From the NCBI GenBank assembly GCA_002508545.1, contig DAVH01000059.1, positions 254-23,287 on the forward strand: a DNA stretch of 23,034 bases. Reading direction: 5' to 3'. A program made the translations under genes and the position numbers. Below the pieces are notes generated by a model, which was not told the origin of the DNA, did not search any database, and saw only the letters and a list, made by a program, of their open reading frames with translations. The DNA is from Methanomassiliicoccus sp. UBA6. GTDB lineage: Archaea; Thermoplasmatota; Thermoplasmata; Methanomassiliicoccales; Methanomassiliicoccaceae. This document shows positions 16,356 through 23,034 of the stretch, piece after piece; within the stretch, counting starts at the first letter, position 1, and each line of letters begins with the position of its first letter.

Positions 16356-16754
16356 CTATCTCCTGAGCCGGAAAGCCCACGACTCCAGCTTCCTCCGGGG
16401 TTTGCCGATCGACCGCTCGAACCTCTCCCGGTGTTCGAGCTTGCTCTCCCAGCGGGCCACGTTGTCCCACGCCTTGTTGTGGTGGGCGAAGTCCTGCACC
16501 GGTGACCTCCTGGGCCTGGCAGTGCGGATCCTTCGCGGTCTCGCGGCCAGGTCATAGCGCGCCCGGTAGATGGTGGTCCCCATATCCATCAGGCCGGCCG
16601 CCGGCAGCATGAGAACCAGCCAGCCCGCGTTCCCGGAGGAGGCGGCCATGGCCACTGACGCGAGAGCGATGGCGACACCTAGGGCGATCAGGAGGATGCC
16701 CAGGAACGCCGCGGCCCTGCTGCCCCCGGGGGACCTGAGGAGCGCGTATCTCAT
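16356..16754 (-). CDS. Small two-TM membrane protein with basic tail
   Basis: This 132-residue protein has two adjacent hydrophobic segments, about 14-37 (Ala-rich) and 43-60. A strongly basic cytoplasmic tail of about 70 residues follows, containing RPRRIRTARPRRSP and a C-terminal charged helix. I recognise no family. The positive-inside rule places the tail in the cytoplasm, where it could contact nucleic acid or an anionic partner. It is separated from the upstream minus-strand gene by about 99 bp that holds a TATA-like TTAAAAG element near 16792, so it may be transcribed on its own. Confidence 0.6.
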   Translation of the reverse strand: MRYALLRSPGGSRAAAFLGILLIALGVAIALASVAMAASSGNAGWLVLMLPAAGLMDMGTTIYRARYDLAARPRRIRTARPRRSPVQDFAHHNKAWDNVARWESKLEHRERFERSIGKPRRKLESWAFRLRR

Positions 16755-16853
16755 GCGAACACCTTGGGTCAGGCTATCGCCTGCCTGCTTTTAACGAATG
16801 CCCGCATTCCTTCGTCCGCGGGCGAACCCGGCGGGGTCGCTGCAACCTCGCCC

Positions 16854-17492
16854 CTAGACCTGGTCCGGCTCCCCGAACCTGACGACGAACCACTGGATCA
16901 GCTTCTCCGCCCGCAGGTTGGCGATGAGCTCGTCCATCGGGTGGCGGCGCAGGTAGTACATGACCCCGAGCCCGCCGATCAGGCCTGAGAGCAGGTTGGT
17001 GACGATGTCGTTCACCGTGTCGGCGAGGCTGTGCTGCATCCCGACCTGCAGGAGCACGTCCGCGAAGAACTCCACGATCTCCCAGATGATCTCCAGGGTG
17101 AGGATGGCGAGGGGGACCAGGAACAGGTACCATGCCGGAGGGATGTAGATCGATTCGGTCCGCTGGTCGAGCAGCAGCAGCTCGATCGCCGCCAGCGACG
17201 CTATGACCACCCCGGACACCAGGTGGGTGATCTTGTCCCACCAGAAGGAGGTGTCATACCAGTAGGTGATCAGCCCGGCGCTGTGCAGCGTGAACGCCAG
17301 CCCGATGCTCACCACCAGCGGCCATGGAAGGTGGATGACCTCCTTCGCCGCCAGAACATAGGGCACCGTCATGAGCAGGACGGAGAAGAACGCGGTGAAC
17401 GCCCAGTAGCTCACTCCCTCCGCGATGCTGTACACCAGCATGGCGATGAGGATGACCTCGAAGAAGACGGTGATCGCCACCATCTTCCTCAT
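16854..17492 (-). CDS. DUF2238/YjdF-like integral membrane protein
   Basis: This 212-residue protein has about six membrane segments. WWDKITHLVSG (about 104-114) and EIIWEIVEFFADVL (about 149-162), followed by DTVNDIVTNLLSGLIGG (about 172-188), match the Asp-His, Glu-Trp-Glu and DT-x2-D-x3-N pattern seen in DUF2238 (YjdF) membrane proteins. These acidic and His residues inside the membrane suggest ion or lipid chemistry, but the family is uncharacterised. The start codon overlaps the stop of the upstream gene as ATGA (17489-17492), showing translational coupling. Family call is moderate, made from motif pattern alone. Confidence 0.75.
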   Translation of the reverse strand: MRKMVAITVFFEVILIAMLVYSIAEGVSYWAFTAFFSVLLMTVPYVLAAKEVIHLPWPLVVSIGLAFTLHSAGLITYWYDTSFWWDKITHLVSGVVIASLAAIELLLLDQRTESIYIPPAWYLFLVPLAILTLEIIWEIVEFFADVLLQVGMQHSLADTVNDIVTNLLSGLIGGLGVMYYLRRHPMDELIANLRAEKLIQWFVVRFGEPDQV

Positions 17493-18088
17493 TCCCTCAC
17501 CTCCCTGGCCTCATTGCTTCGCCGGAGCATTATGGTCCGGGCGCCCAGGAAGAAGAACACCGTCATCAGCAGGCCGTTGATGGTCGCCAGCGCGGTGTAG
17601 CCCATGAGGCCGTAATTACTGGGCACGATGGACGTCCCCAGCCACAGGTCGGAGTAGTAGAACGCCGGCGCCTGCATGGCGATCATGCTCACGTAGAACA
17701 TGAAGGCGACCTGCATCGCGAACTTCAGGTTGAGCTTCATCCCGCTGGTGGAGTTGATGAAGGCGATGGTGACCAGGCACAGCGTGAATAGCGCGATGCT
17801 CGACAGTAGAAGGTACCACGGCGAGGTGATGGGCAGCAGGCCAGAGCTGTCGCCGTTGAGGAAGGAGGCGATGTAAGGGAGGGCCACCAGGGGCAGCAAG
17901 CCACTGATGGACGACCGCTCCCGCCCCCGGTACTTGAAGTACGGGAGGGTGATGAGCGCGACCGTCCACACCGCCACCGCCGTCCAGTACAGGTCGGCCC
18001 TGATGATCGCCAGGGCCGCTCCGAACGTGAGCAGGATGGCGGTGACGATCGAGAGGGCGTTGATCGGACCTATCCTCGTCACAGTCAT
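17489..18088 (-). CDS. Six-TM membrane protein coupled to DUF2238-like gene
   Basis: This 199-residue protein has about six hydrophobic stretches: 8-28, 33-50, 62-79, 91-111, 125-141 and 163-186. It ends in a basic, charged cytoplasmic tail (RRSNEAREVRE). No family motif is recognised. Topology and size are similar to its downstream neighbour, so it may be a diverged paralogue or heteromeric partner. ATG at 18088 is preceded by GGGGGTGAG at good spacing. A TATA-like TTATATCC lies near 18183 on the upstream side, so this gene probably leads a two-gene transcript. Confidence 0.75.
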   Translation of the reverse strand: MTVTRIGPINALSIVTAILLTFGAALAIIRADLYWTAVAVWTVALITLPYFKYRGRERSSISGLLPLVALPYIASFLNGDSSGLLPITSPWYLLLSSIALFTLCLVTIAFINSTSGMKLNLKFAMQVAFMFYVSMIAMQAPAFYYSDLWLGTSIVPSNYGLMGYTALATINGLLMTVFFFLGARTIMLRRSNEAREVRE

Positions 18089-18178
18089 TCTTGCTCACCC
18101 CCGGCGGTGGATCGCGATGAACATGATATCGTGTGCTCGCCGCCGCTCATTTCGTTAGGGGGCCAACACGTACATAGC

Positions 18179-18186
18179 CTTATATC
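18179..18186 (-). promoter_or_regulatory. TATA-like box of the two-gene membrane operon
   Basis: On the minus strand this reads GGATATAAGG, AT-rich in a GC-rich stretch. The predicted transcription start near 18155 leaves a leader of about 65 nt containing the GGTGA ribosome-binding site. Confidence 0.4.
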
Positions 18187-18249
18187 CATCAGTGCCCGGG
18201 CGCGGTCGCCCTGGACATCAGGCCCCCGTGGACGAGGATGGATGAGCTC

Positions 18250-18272
18250 GATGAGGAAAAGAAGAGAAGGGG
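18250..18272 (-). terminator. Pyrimidine-rich terminator after GYWKNH gene
   Basis: Directly after the stop at 18281 the minus strand reads CCCCTTCTCTTCTTTTCCTC, a T-rich pyrimidine tract typical of archaeal transcription ends. Confidence 0.4.
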
Positions 18273-18280
18273 TTTGGGGC

Positions 18281-19009
18281 TCAGACGCAGAACCCGGGGC
18301 CGATGAAGCCATTATTGAAGAAGTCCAGCGTCCTCTTCCACTCGTTGACCCTCTGCTGCTCACCGTCGCAGAGCGACGCCCAGTCGTCCGAGCCGTGCTC
18401 CGCGAGGAAGGCGTCGGCGGCGGCGATGGTCCCATCGACCGCTAGATCGCTCGCGCCGTTGAGGATGTTCAGCTTGGCGGCGAGCAGCTGGGCATACAGG
18501 CGGTTGATGCCGTTGTAGGAATCCCCGAGGCGGTCCAGGTAGGCCTTGGCCTCCACCGCGTCGTCCACCCCGATGCTCCTGGCGCCGCCCTCCTCACCCA
18601 GCCAGATGGCCCCCCCGGCCACCGCTATCAGCGGGGTGATCTCATCGGCCTGGTTACCTTCGCCGAGGCCGGCGTGGTTCTTCCAGTATCCTATGGTGTA
18701 GGTGCACCCGCATCCGCCGCAGGGATCGTCGCACCCGGTCTCGTCTTCGCCGCTCTCATCGGCCGGCGGCAGTTCGCAGCCGTCGTCCGCCCCCTCGTCC
18801 TCTTCGCAGCCGGGATCGTCCGAGCCGGACGTCATCGGCCCTATGCTCCCTGTTTCAGAGACCACGTTGTCCGGTGTCCTGCTGACCGGCACCGGGCCAT
18901 CGGTCATCTCCTCCGGGGTCGTGTCCGGGAAGTTGGTCTCGTAGATGGCGACCATGCTCAGCGTCAACGTCAGCGCGAACATGGCGCTCATCACCATCCG
19001 AATTTTCAA
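18281..19009 (-). CDS. Secreted acidic Cys-rich protein with GYWKNH motif
   Basis: This 242-residue protein starts with a signal peptide or membrane anchor (about 4-23). An acidic linker (about 30-100, rich in Asp, Glu, Gly, Ser) follows, with cysteines at 68, 78, 93, 97, 100 and 102. Next comes CTYTIGYWKNH (102-112), and then a helical domain of about 125 residues ending in GFIGPGFCV. The GYWKNH motif recurs in many secreted bacterial and archaeal proteins, usually just after a Thr-rich or Cys-containing start, but has no known function. TTG at 19009 is taken as start: GGGGGG lies 7 nt upstream, whereas the ATG four codons on lacks good spacing. A TATA-like ATTTATAAAG near 19075 would drive it. 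The protein is probably displayed outside the cell. Confidence 0.8.
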   Translation of the reverse strand: MKIRMVMSAMFALTLTLSMVAIYETNFPDTTPEEMTDGPVPVSRTPDNVVSETGSIGPMTSGSDDPGCEEDEGADDGCELPPADESGEDETGCDDPCGGCGCTYTIGYWKNHAGLGEGNQADEITPLIAVAGGAIWLGEEGGARSIGVDDAVEAKAYLDRLGDSYNGINRLYAQLLAAKLNILNGASDLAVDGTIAAADAFLAEHGSDDWASLCDGEQQRVNEWKRTLDFFNNGFIGPGFCV

Positions 19010-19392
19010 TCTATTGCCCCCCTTGATGTTGATTCCTGATACTGAGACTTGATAATAAGAATACTAGAACCCCTTTATAAATATTTGTATATATAATTAT
19101 TCTCACAAATAATAATCAAGACTGGCCCACGACAACATTACCTGAGACCGCCTTCCCGCCGAGCGAACCGATGCGAGCACAAGTTCCTATTTTTCTTGAT
19201 AATATCTTTCGATAACAATGCATTACCGCGAGAAGGGCTGGCGGCCGATGATCCTGGTGCTTGCATCCTGGCCCGTGGTATCCATTGGGCCGTTGAGATC
19301 GATGTCCAACGGCACCCAGGCCGGGCGGGGGTACCTGTTTCGGCCACCCTTTGCATAAATATAAATATATTATCAACTGTAGATAGAAATTA
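19010..19392. promoter_or_regulatory. Divergent 383-bp intergenic region with two promoters
   Basis: The minus-strand side holds TATA-like ATTTATAAAG (about 19070-19080) and the GGGGGG leader site of the GYWKNH gene. The plus-strand side holds ATAAATATAT (19361-19370), centred 28 nt before the ATG at 19393, for a leaderless transcript. Between them lies one possible 46-codon plus-strand ORF (19218-19358), listed separately. Confidence 0.5.
19218..19358 (+). CDS. Possible 46-aa hydrophobic small protein
   Basis: The ATG at 19218 opens a frame ending with TAA at 19356-19358. The product begins MHYREKGWRPMILVLASWPV and has one short hydrophobic stretch followed by a basic tail. The first half has high third-position GC like real genes here, and a weak TATTTTT lies about 28 nt upstream. 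No ribosome-binding site or family is seen. It may be a chance ORF. Confidence 0.2.
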   Translation: MHYREKGWRPMILVLASWPVVSIGPLRSMSNGTQAGRGYLFRPPFA

Positions 19393-19626
19393 ATGGAGAA
19401 GCACTCGCTGCTCGTCCGCATAACCTCGCCCGTAGAGGACAAGGAGGCCAGCAGCATGTATCATGAGTTCGTGACCTACGGTCACTGCGACTTTGAGCTC
19501 GGCCAGATCCCCATGGGCATCCTCAGGGACGCCCGCGAGGAGGGCGCCAGCTACGTGCTGACGGTCGAGATCACCAACCCGCTGGCGATCAAGTACATCC
19601 GCTCGCTCCGCCCGATGAGCTCCTGA
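19393..19626 (+). CDS. Small soluble protein of unknown function
   Basis: This 77-residue protein shows no membrane segment or known motif. A predicted first strand SLLVRITSP, a helical middle (EASSMYHEFVTY), the segment GHCDFELGQIPMG, a helix ILRDAREEGA and a strand SYVLTVEIT suggest a compact alpha-beta fold. Codon usage is strongly GC at third positions, like neighbouring genes, supporting real coding. The TATA element at 19361-19370 predicts a leaderless mRNA, and no ribosome-binding site is present. Function cannot be assigned. Confidence 0.65.
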   Translation: MEKHSLLVRITSPVEDKEASSMYHEFVTYGHCDFELGQIPMGILRDAREEGASYVLTVEITNPLAIKYIRSLRPMSS

Positions 19627-19798
19627 GCGCCCCTCGAGTGTCACGGACCCGGGCGGCGAGGATGGCCGGCTTCTCTCGCCATCGATCTTATGATTTTCTA
19701 CAACGAGGGATGTTGTGCATGGTCCGGCGAATTCTCAATATGTGAAACACAAGGCGGTGCGCTGCTGCGTTGCCATAGTCGACCTTTGCGGAAAAACC

Positions 19799-19806
19799 AA
19801 TAAATA
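19799..19806 (+). promoter_or_regulatory. TATA box of DUF1616 gene, leaderless TTG start
   Basis: AATAAATA is centred 29 nt before TTG at 19832, the same spacing as at three other plus-strand genes here. This supports TTG as the true start and a leaderless transcript. Confidence 0.55.
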
Positions 19807-19831
19807 GTCTGGATGGGCTCGGCTTCCTCAA

Positions 19832-20827
19832 TTGCCCGAAGCTGAGAACAAGTATGTCCGGTCCTGGGACCTCGCCGCGATCATCGCGCTCTCGTTGCTG
19901 TTAGTCCTCTTTATCTTCCTGGTGCCGGACAACCCGGGACGGATCATCCTCGGTCTTCCGTTCATCCTGTTCTTCCCCGGGTACGCGCTCATCGGTACGC
20001 TCTTCCCGGAGAGATCGTCGCTCGACCTGATCGAGCGCATCGCCCTGTCGTTCGGGGTCAGCATCGCCGTGGTGCCGCTCATCGGTTTCGGGCTGAACTA
20101 CACGCCGCTGGGCATCCGGCTGGTGCCGATTCTCGGCTCGGTCATCATCTTCAACGTGGTATTCAGCGCCCTGGCGATGTGGAGGCGCACCAACTCGGCA
20201 GAGCCGTTCCAACCGTTCGACCCCAAGGCGCTGTACGCGACCACCAAGAGCAGGTTCAACGCTGAGGCCAGGGTCGACAAGGCCCTTACAATCGTCCTCG
20301 TGATCGCCATACTCTCGTCGGTGATCGCCCTCGTCTACGTGGTCTCCTTCCCCCGGGAGGGAGAGAGCTTCTCCGAGTTCTATGTCCTCGGGCCGGGCGG
20401 GAAGGCGAGCGGATACCCGCAGAACATCACCGTCAACCAGTCCGCGCCGGTCATCCTCGGCATCGCCAACCACGAGCACCGCACCGTGAACTACACTGTG
20501 GAGGTCTGGCTGTCCAACATCACCTACGCGGACAATACCACGCTGGTGAACAATCTGTTCTTCGTAGGCTCACTGCCGCCACAGACCCTGGAGCACATCC
20601 CGGCGAACATCGAGGGCGACTGGACCAAGCAGTGGGAGACAGAGTACAACATCAGCGTGCCGTTCACCGGCCATTACAAGATCTGGTTCGTCCTGGTGAT
20701 GGACGGTGAGCCGTACTCCGGAACGCCGTTCGTGGAGCTCGCCGGGACCGAGACCGCGGTGAGGTTCCTCGACACCGTCGAGGCGGACGACACCTACACC
20801 CTGAACCTCAACCTGAACGTGGCCTGA
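19832..20827 (+). CDS. DUF1616 membrane protein
   Basis: This 331-residue protein matches archaeal DUF1616. Four N-terminal membrane segments (about 14-31, 36-55, 68-88, 95-115) include GLPFILFFPGYALIGTLFP. A cytoplasmic loop follows, then a fifth segment (about 152-173) and an extracytoplasmic domain (174-331) with FYVLGPGGKASGYPQNITV and LGIANHEHRTVNYTVEV. The domain carries six N-x-S/T sequons (NIT, NQS, NYT, NIT, NTT, NIS), so it may itself be N-glycosylated. DUF1616 proteins often occur beside archaeal glycosylation genes, as here with a GT2 and wecB, but their biochemical role is not established. The start is TTG with a TATA box 29 nt upstream. It converges with the GT2 gene (24-bp gap). 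Confidence 0.88.
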   Translation: MPEAENKYVRSWDLAAIIALSLLLVLFIFLVPDNPGRIILGLPFILFFPGYALIGTLFPERSSLDLIERIALSFGVSIAVVPLIGFGLNYTPLGIRLVPILGSVIIFNVVFSALAMWRRTNSAEPFQPFDPKALYATTKSRFNAEARVDKALTIVLVIAILSSVIALVYVVSFPREGESFSEFYVLGPGGKASGYPQNITVNQSAPVILGIANHEHRTVNYTVEVWLSNITYADNTTLVNNLFFVGSLPPQTLEHIPANIEGDWTKQWETEYNISVPFTGHYKIWFVLVMDGEPYSGTPFVELAGTETAVRFLDTVEADDTYTLNLNLNVA

Positions 20828-20851
20828 TCCCGACCCTTCTTATTCCCAGGC

Positions 20852-21841
20852 TCACTTGCGGCCGGTCTTCATCATCAGGACCAGGGAGTTCAGCGTCAGG
20901 CCGGAGATCACGAAGAACGAGCCGACCAGGAAAAGCGCCACGCCGATGAACGCCTGCGCCAGGAACGTGCCGAACAGATAGATGTCGAAGAAGGTCAGCA
21001 CCCCGATGACCACTCCGGCGAGCCCGGCGACCGCGCCCGGCAGGCCGAACAGCAGCAGCGGGCGCTTGTAGCCGATGAGGGAGACCACGTTGCCCATAAG
21101 CCTCATGCCCATGGAGGTCGCCCCCTGCTTGTGGCCGTTGGGCACGTCGTAGCGCACCGATATCGGCACCTCCTTGATGACGAGGCCCGCTTCGACGAAG
21201 TGGTTGATCATGTCCGACTCGACGTTGTACCCTTCGGACGTGAAAGTGAGGTTCTCCAGCGCCTTCCGGCCGAGGGCGCGCATTCCCGACTGCGAATCGG
21301 TCACGCTGATGTTGGAGCCGATGTTGGAGAGCGAGTTGATGACCTTCTGGCCGAAGACGCGGTACCGGGGGATCCCGGTCTGCTCGCCCAGGTAGCGGGA
21401 GCCGATGACCATGTCCGCCTCTCCGTCGGCGACCGGCTTGATCACCGCCTCGATGTTGTCGGTGCGGTGCTGGCCATCGCCGTCGAGCATGACCGCGATC
21501 TGGCAGCCCATGCGCTCCGCCTCCTTCAGGCCGGTGAGCAATGCCTTCGCCTTCCCCCCGTTCTGCGGCATGCAGATGACGCGCGCCCCGGCCTTCTCTG
21601 CCAGCTTCGCGGTGCGATCATGGGAGCAGTCGTCGACCACGATAACCGCGTCCACGTGGGCGAGCGCCCCCAGGACCACGCTGCCTATGGCTATCTCTTC
21701 GTTATAAGCGGGGATCACGGCCACTACTCGAGGCCCCGACCCTTTCACCGTGGACAGATCTGAACCCTCGAGCGATGAATCTCCATCATCCGAACTATAA
21801 GCTTTATCTGATTCTCTATCGAATTTCGCAGCGGTCGCCAC
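20852..21841 (-). CDS. Family 2 glycosyltransferase with C-terminal membrane anchor
   Basis: This 329-residue GT-A enzyme has the GT2 landmarks VVAVIPAYNEE (39-49), VVDDCSHDRT (69-78) and DxD as MLDGDGQH (D120, D122), then IGSRY near 146 and the acceptor-side DSQSGMRALGR. Two or three hydrophobic segments near the C-terminus (about 245-270 and 275-322) suit polyprenyl- or dolichol-phosphate sugar synthases (DPM1/AglJ-like). These load a sugar from a nucleotide donor onto a membrane lipid. It starts with GTG at 21841 and has an unusual 37-residue acidic, Ser-rich N-terminal tail before the catalytic domain. A TATA-like element (21883-21895) gives a short leader. It lies downstream of wecB in the same direction but has its own promoter signals. 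The sugar is unknown. Confidence 0.9.
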   Translation of the reverse strand: MATAAKFDRESDKAYSSDDGDSSLEGSDLSTVKGSGPRVVAVIPAYNEEIAIGSVVLGALAHVDAVIVVDDCSHDRTAKLAEKAGARVICMPQNGGKAKALLTGLKEAERMGCQIAVMLDGDGQHRTDNIEAVIKPVADGEADMVIGSRYLGEQTGIPRYRVFGQKVINSLSNIGSNISVTDSQSGMRALGRKALENLTFTSEGYNVESDMINHFVEAGLVIKEVPISVRYDVPNGHKQGATSMGMRLMGNVVSLIGYKRPLLLFGLPGAVAGLAGVVIGVLTFFDIYLFGTFLAQAFIGVALFLVGSFFVISGLTLNSLVLMMKTGRK

Positions 21842-21891
21842 CTGGCTATCCCCCCGCTTAGGAAGCTATGCAGCAAGAAATATTTAAAGTA

Positions 21892-21911
21892 ACAGCTATA
21901 AATCTAGCTGT
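21892..21911. terminator. Hairpin between wecB and GT2 gene
   Basis: ACAGCTA (21892-21898) and TAGCTGT (21905-21911) are perfect reverse complements around a six-base loop. On the minus strand it follows the wecB stop and is succeeded by a T-rich run (TACTTTAAATATTTCTT), so it may end wecB transcription. It also abuts the TATA-like TTTAAATATT (about 21881-21890) of the GT2 gene and could be an operator. Confidence 0.4.
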
Positions 21912-21939
21912 CCACGTCACGCTGGGCAGCGGCCGCCGC

Positions 21940-23034
21940 TCACTGCCTGCGGAACCGGTCCTCGCCCTTCTCCGCCTGGTCCAGGATGCGGCCCGCGGCC
22001 TTCCCGTCCCCGAAGGGGTTCTTCCACCCTCCCCGGCGGTTCAGCATCGACCACGAGGCAGCCAGCACCCGCTCGGGATCGGTGCCGGCCAGGATGTTCG
22101 CCCCGACCTCCACCGTCTCCGGGCGCTCGGTGTTCTCGCGCATGGTGACGCACGGCACCCCGAGCACGCAGGCCTCCTCCTGCACTCCCCCTGAGTCGGT
22201 CAGCAGCAGCCTCGCCCCGGATTCCATCCTCAGGAAGTCCAGGAACCCGAACGGCTGCACCACCGAGGCGCTCTCTGGCCTCAGCCCGAACTCCTTGAGC
22301 CGGGACTGGGTTCGGGGGTGCGCCGGGAATATCACCGGAAGGCCGGTCTCCCGGCCGACGGCGTCCAGCGCCCTCAAGATGTTCCCGAGCCTCTCCCTAG
22401 AATCGACGTTCTCCTGGCGGTGCGCCGTCGCCAGGATGTACTCCCGCGGCCTCAGGCCGAGGTTCTCCAGCGCCTGGGACCTCGACTCTGCCAGCTTCCG
22501 GTTCTCCAGCACCGCGTCGACGATGGTGTTGCCGGTGACGGTGACCCCGCGGTCGATGCCTTCCCTGGCGAGGTTCTTCCTGGCCTCCTCGGTCGGCGCG
22601 TAGAGCTGATCGGAGATGTGATCGGCGACCACACGGTTGGTTTCCTCGGGCATGGTGCGGTCGTTGGAGCGCAGTCCCGCCTCCACGTGGCCGACCCTCA
22701 CGCCCAGCTTGGAGGCCGCCAGCGCGGCGGCCATCACCGTGTTGGTGTCGCCCTGCACCATGACGATGTCCGGGCGGTCCTTCATCAGCACGCCCTCGGT
22801 ACCGGCGAGGATCCTCGCCGTCTGAGCACCATGGGTACCTGAGCCCACGTCCAGGTGGTACTGGGCCTCCGGCAGCGAGAGGTCGTCGAAGAACACCCGG
22901 TCCATCTCGTGGGAGTAGTGCTGTCCGGTATGCAGTATGTAGTACGGCGTTCCCCTTTTCGCGCACTCGCGGACCAGCGGGGACATCTTGATTATCTCCG
23001 GCCGGGTGCCGAGGACGATGGCTGCCTTCATCAT
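21940..23034 (-). CDS. wecB: UDP-N-acetylglucosamine 2-epimerase
   Basis: This 364-residue protein is a non-hydrolysing UDP-GlcNAc 2-epimerase (WecB/RffE family, GT-B fold), which converts UDP-GlcNAc to UDP-ManNAc in the cytoplasm. The catalytic and binding set is present: K16 in GTRPEIIKMSP, D96 in QGDTNTV, E118 in HVEAGLRS, E131 and R134 in PEETNRVVAD, and H205 in AHRQENVD. The UDP-binding LTDSGGVQEEACVLGVPCVTMRENTERPETV lies near the C-terminus. Length matches the family. Two Met codons open the frame at the window edge, and either could be the start; the real start could also lie beyond the window. ManNAc made here would feed surface-glycan or N-glycan assembly, in keeping with the GT2 and DUF1616 neighbours. 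Confidence 0.97.
   Translation of the reverse strand: MMKAAIVLGTRPEIIKMSPLVRECAKRGTPYYILHTGQHYSHEMDRVFFDDLSLPEAQYHLDVGSGTHGAQTARILAGTEGVLMKDRPDIVMVQGDTNTVMAAALAASKLGVRVGHVEAGLRSNDRTMPEETNRVVADHISDQLYAPTEEARKNLAREGIDRGVTVTGNTIVDAVLENRKLAESRSQALENLGLRPREYILATAHRQENVDSRERLGNILRALDAVGRETGLPVIFPAHPRTQSRLKEFGLRPESASVVQPFGFLDFLRMESGARLLLTDSGGVQEEACVLGVPCVTMRENTERPETVEVGANILAGTDPERVLAASWSMLNRRGGWKNPFGDGKAAGRILDQAEKGEDRFRRQ

Overview
This high-GC window is most likely from a euryarchaeal genome. The evidence is archaeal promoter architecture (TATA-like boxes 28-29 nt before start codons, so leaderless mRNAs), T-rich termini instead of bacterial -10/-35 promoters, archaeal-type families such as DUF1616, and a mix of glycosylation and multi-pass membrane genes. 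High GC plus this family mix would suit a Thermoplasmata/Methanomassiliicoccales-type methanogen lineage, but no marker here fixes the taxon. I saw no tRNA, rRNA, CRISPR array, transposase, integrase or phage gene.

Layout. (1) 1-5798, minus strand: a tightly packed five-gene surface-glycan operon. In transcription order it encodes a CgeB-like glycosyltransferase, a DUF362 protein, two GT4 glycosyltransferases and a polytopic membrane protein cut by the window edge. (2) 6062-7201, minus: a CPBP (CAAX protease-like) membrane protein followed 3 nt later by a 99-aa three-TM protein, then 524 bp of non-coding DNA rich in hairpins. (3) 7726-8025, plus: a small ABM-fold protein. (4) 8077-10694, minus: a five-PAS sensor histidine kinase broken by a single missing base exactly in its phospho-acceptor helix. 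(5) 10877-about 15857, minus: a giant secreted protein with a lectin-like segment, a polysaccharide-deacetylase-like barrel, eight FN3 repeats and thirteen BspA-type leucine-rich repeats. (6) 16089-18088: a small Cys-rich plus-strand protein and three minus-strand membrane proteins. (7) 18281-19626: a secreted acidic Cys-rich protein with a GYWKNH motif, and a short plus-strand protein. (8) 19832-23034: a DUF1616 membrane protein, a GT2 glycosyltransferase with C-terminal membrane segments, and UDP-GlcNAc 2-epimerase.

Taken together, the window is a cell-envelope region. WecB supplies UDP-ManNAc, the GT2 enzyme probably charges or extends a lipid-linked sugar at the membrane, the GT4/CgeB enzymes extend a glycan, and the polytopic protein may transfer or move it. 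The FN3/LRR protein and the GYWKNH protein are probable surface or secreted products.

Three genes have reading-frame or start anomalies: an ACG start in the CgeB-like gene, a one-base deletion in the kinase, and a signal peptide with no in-frame start in the giant protein. Each is either real biology or a one-base sequence error, and each can be tested directly.
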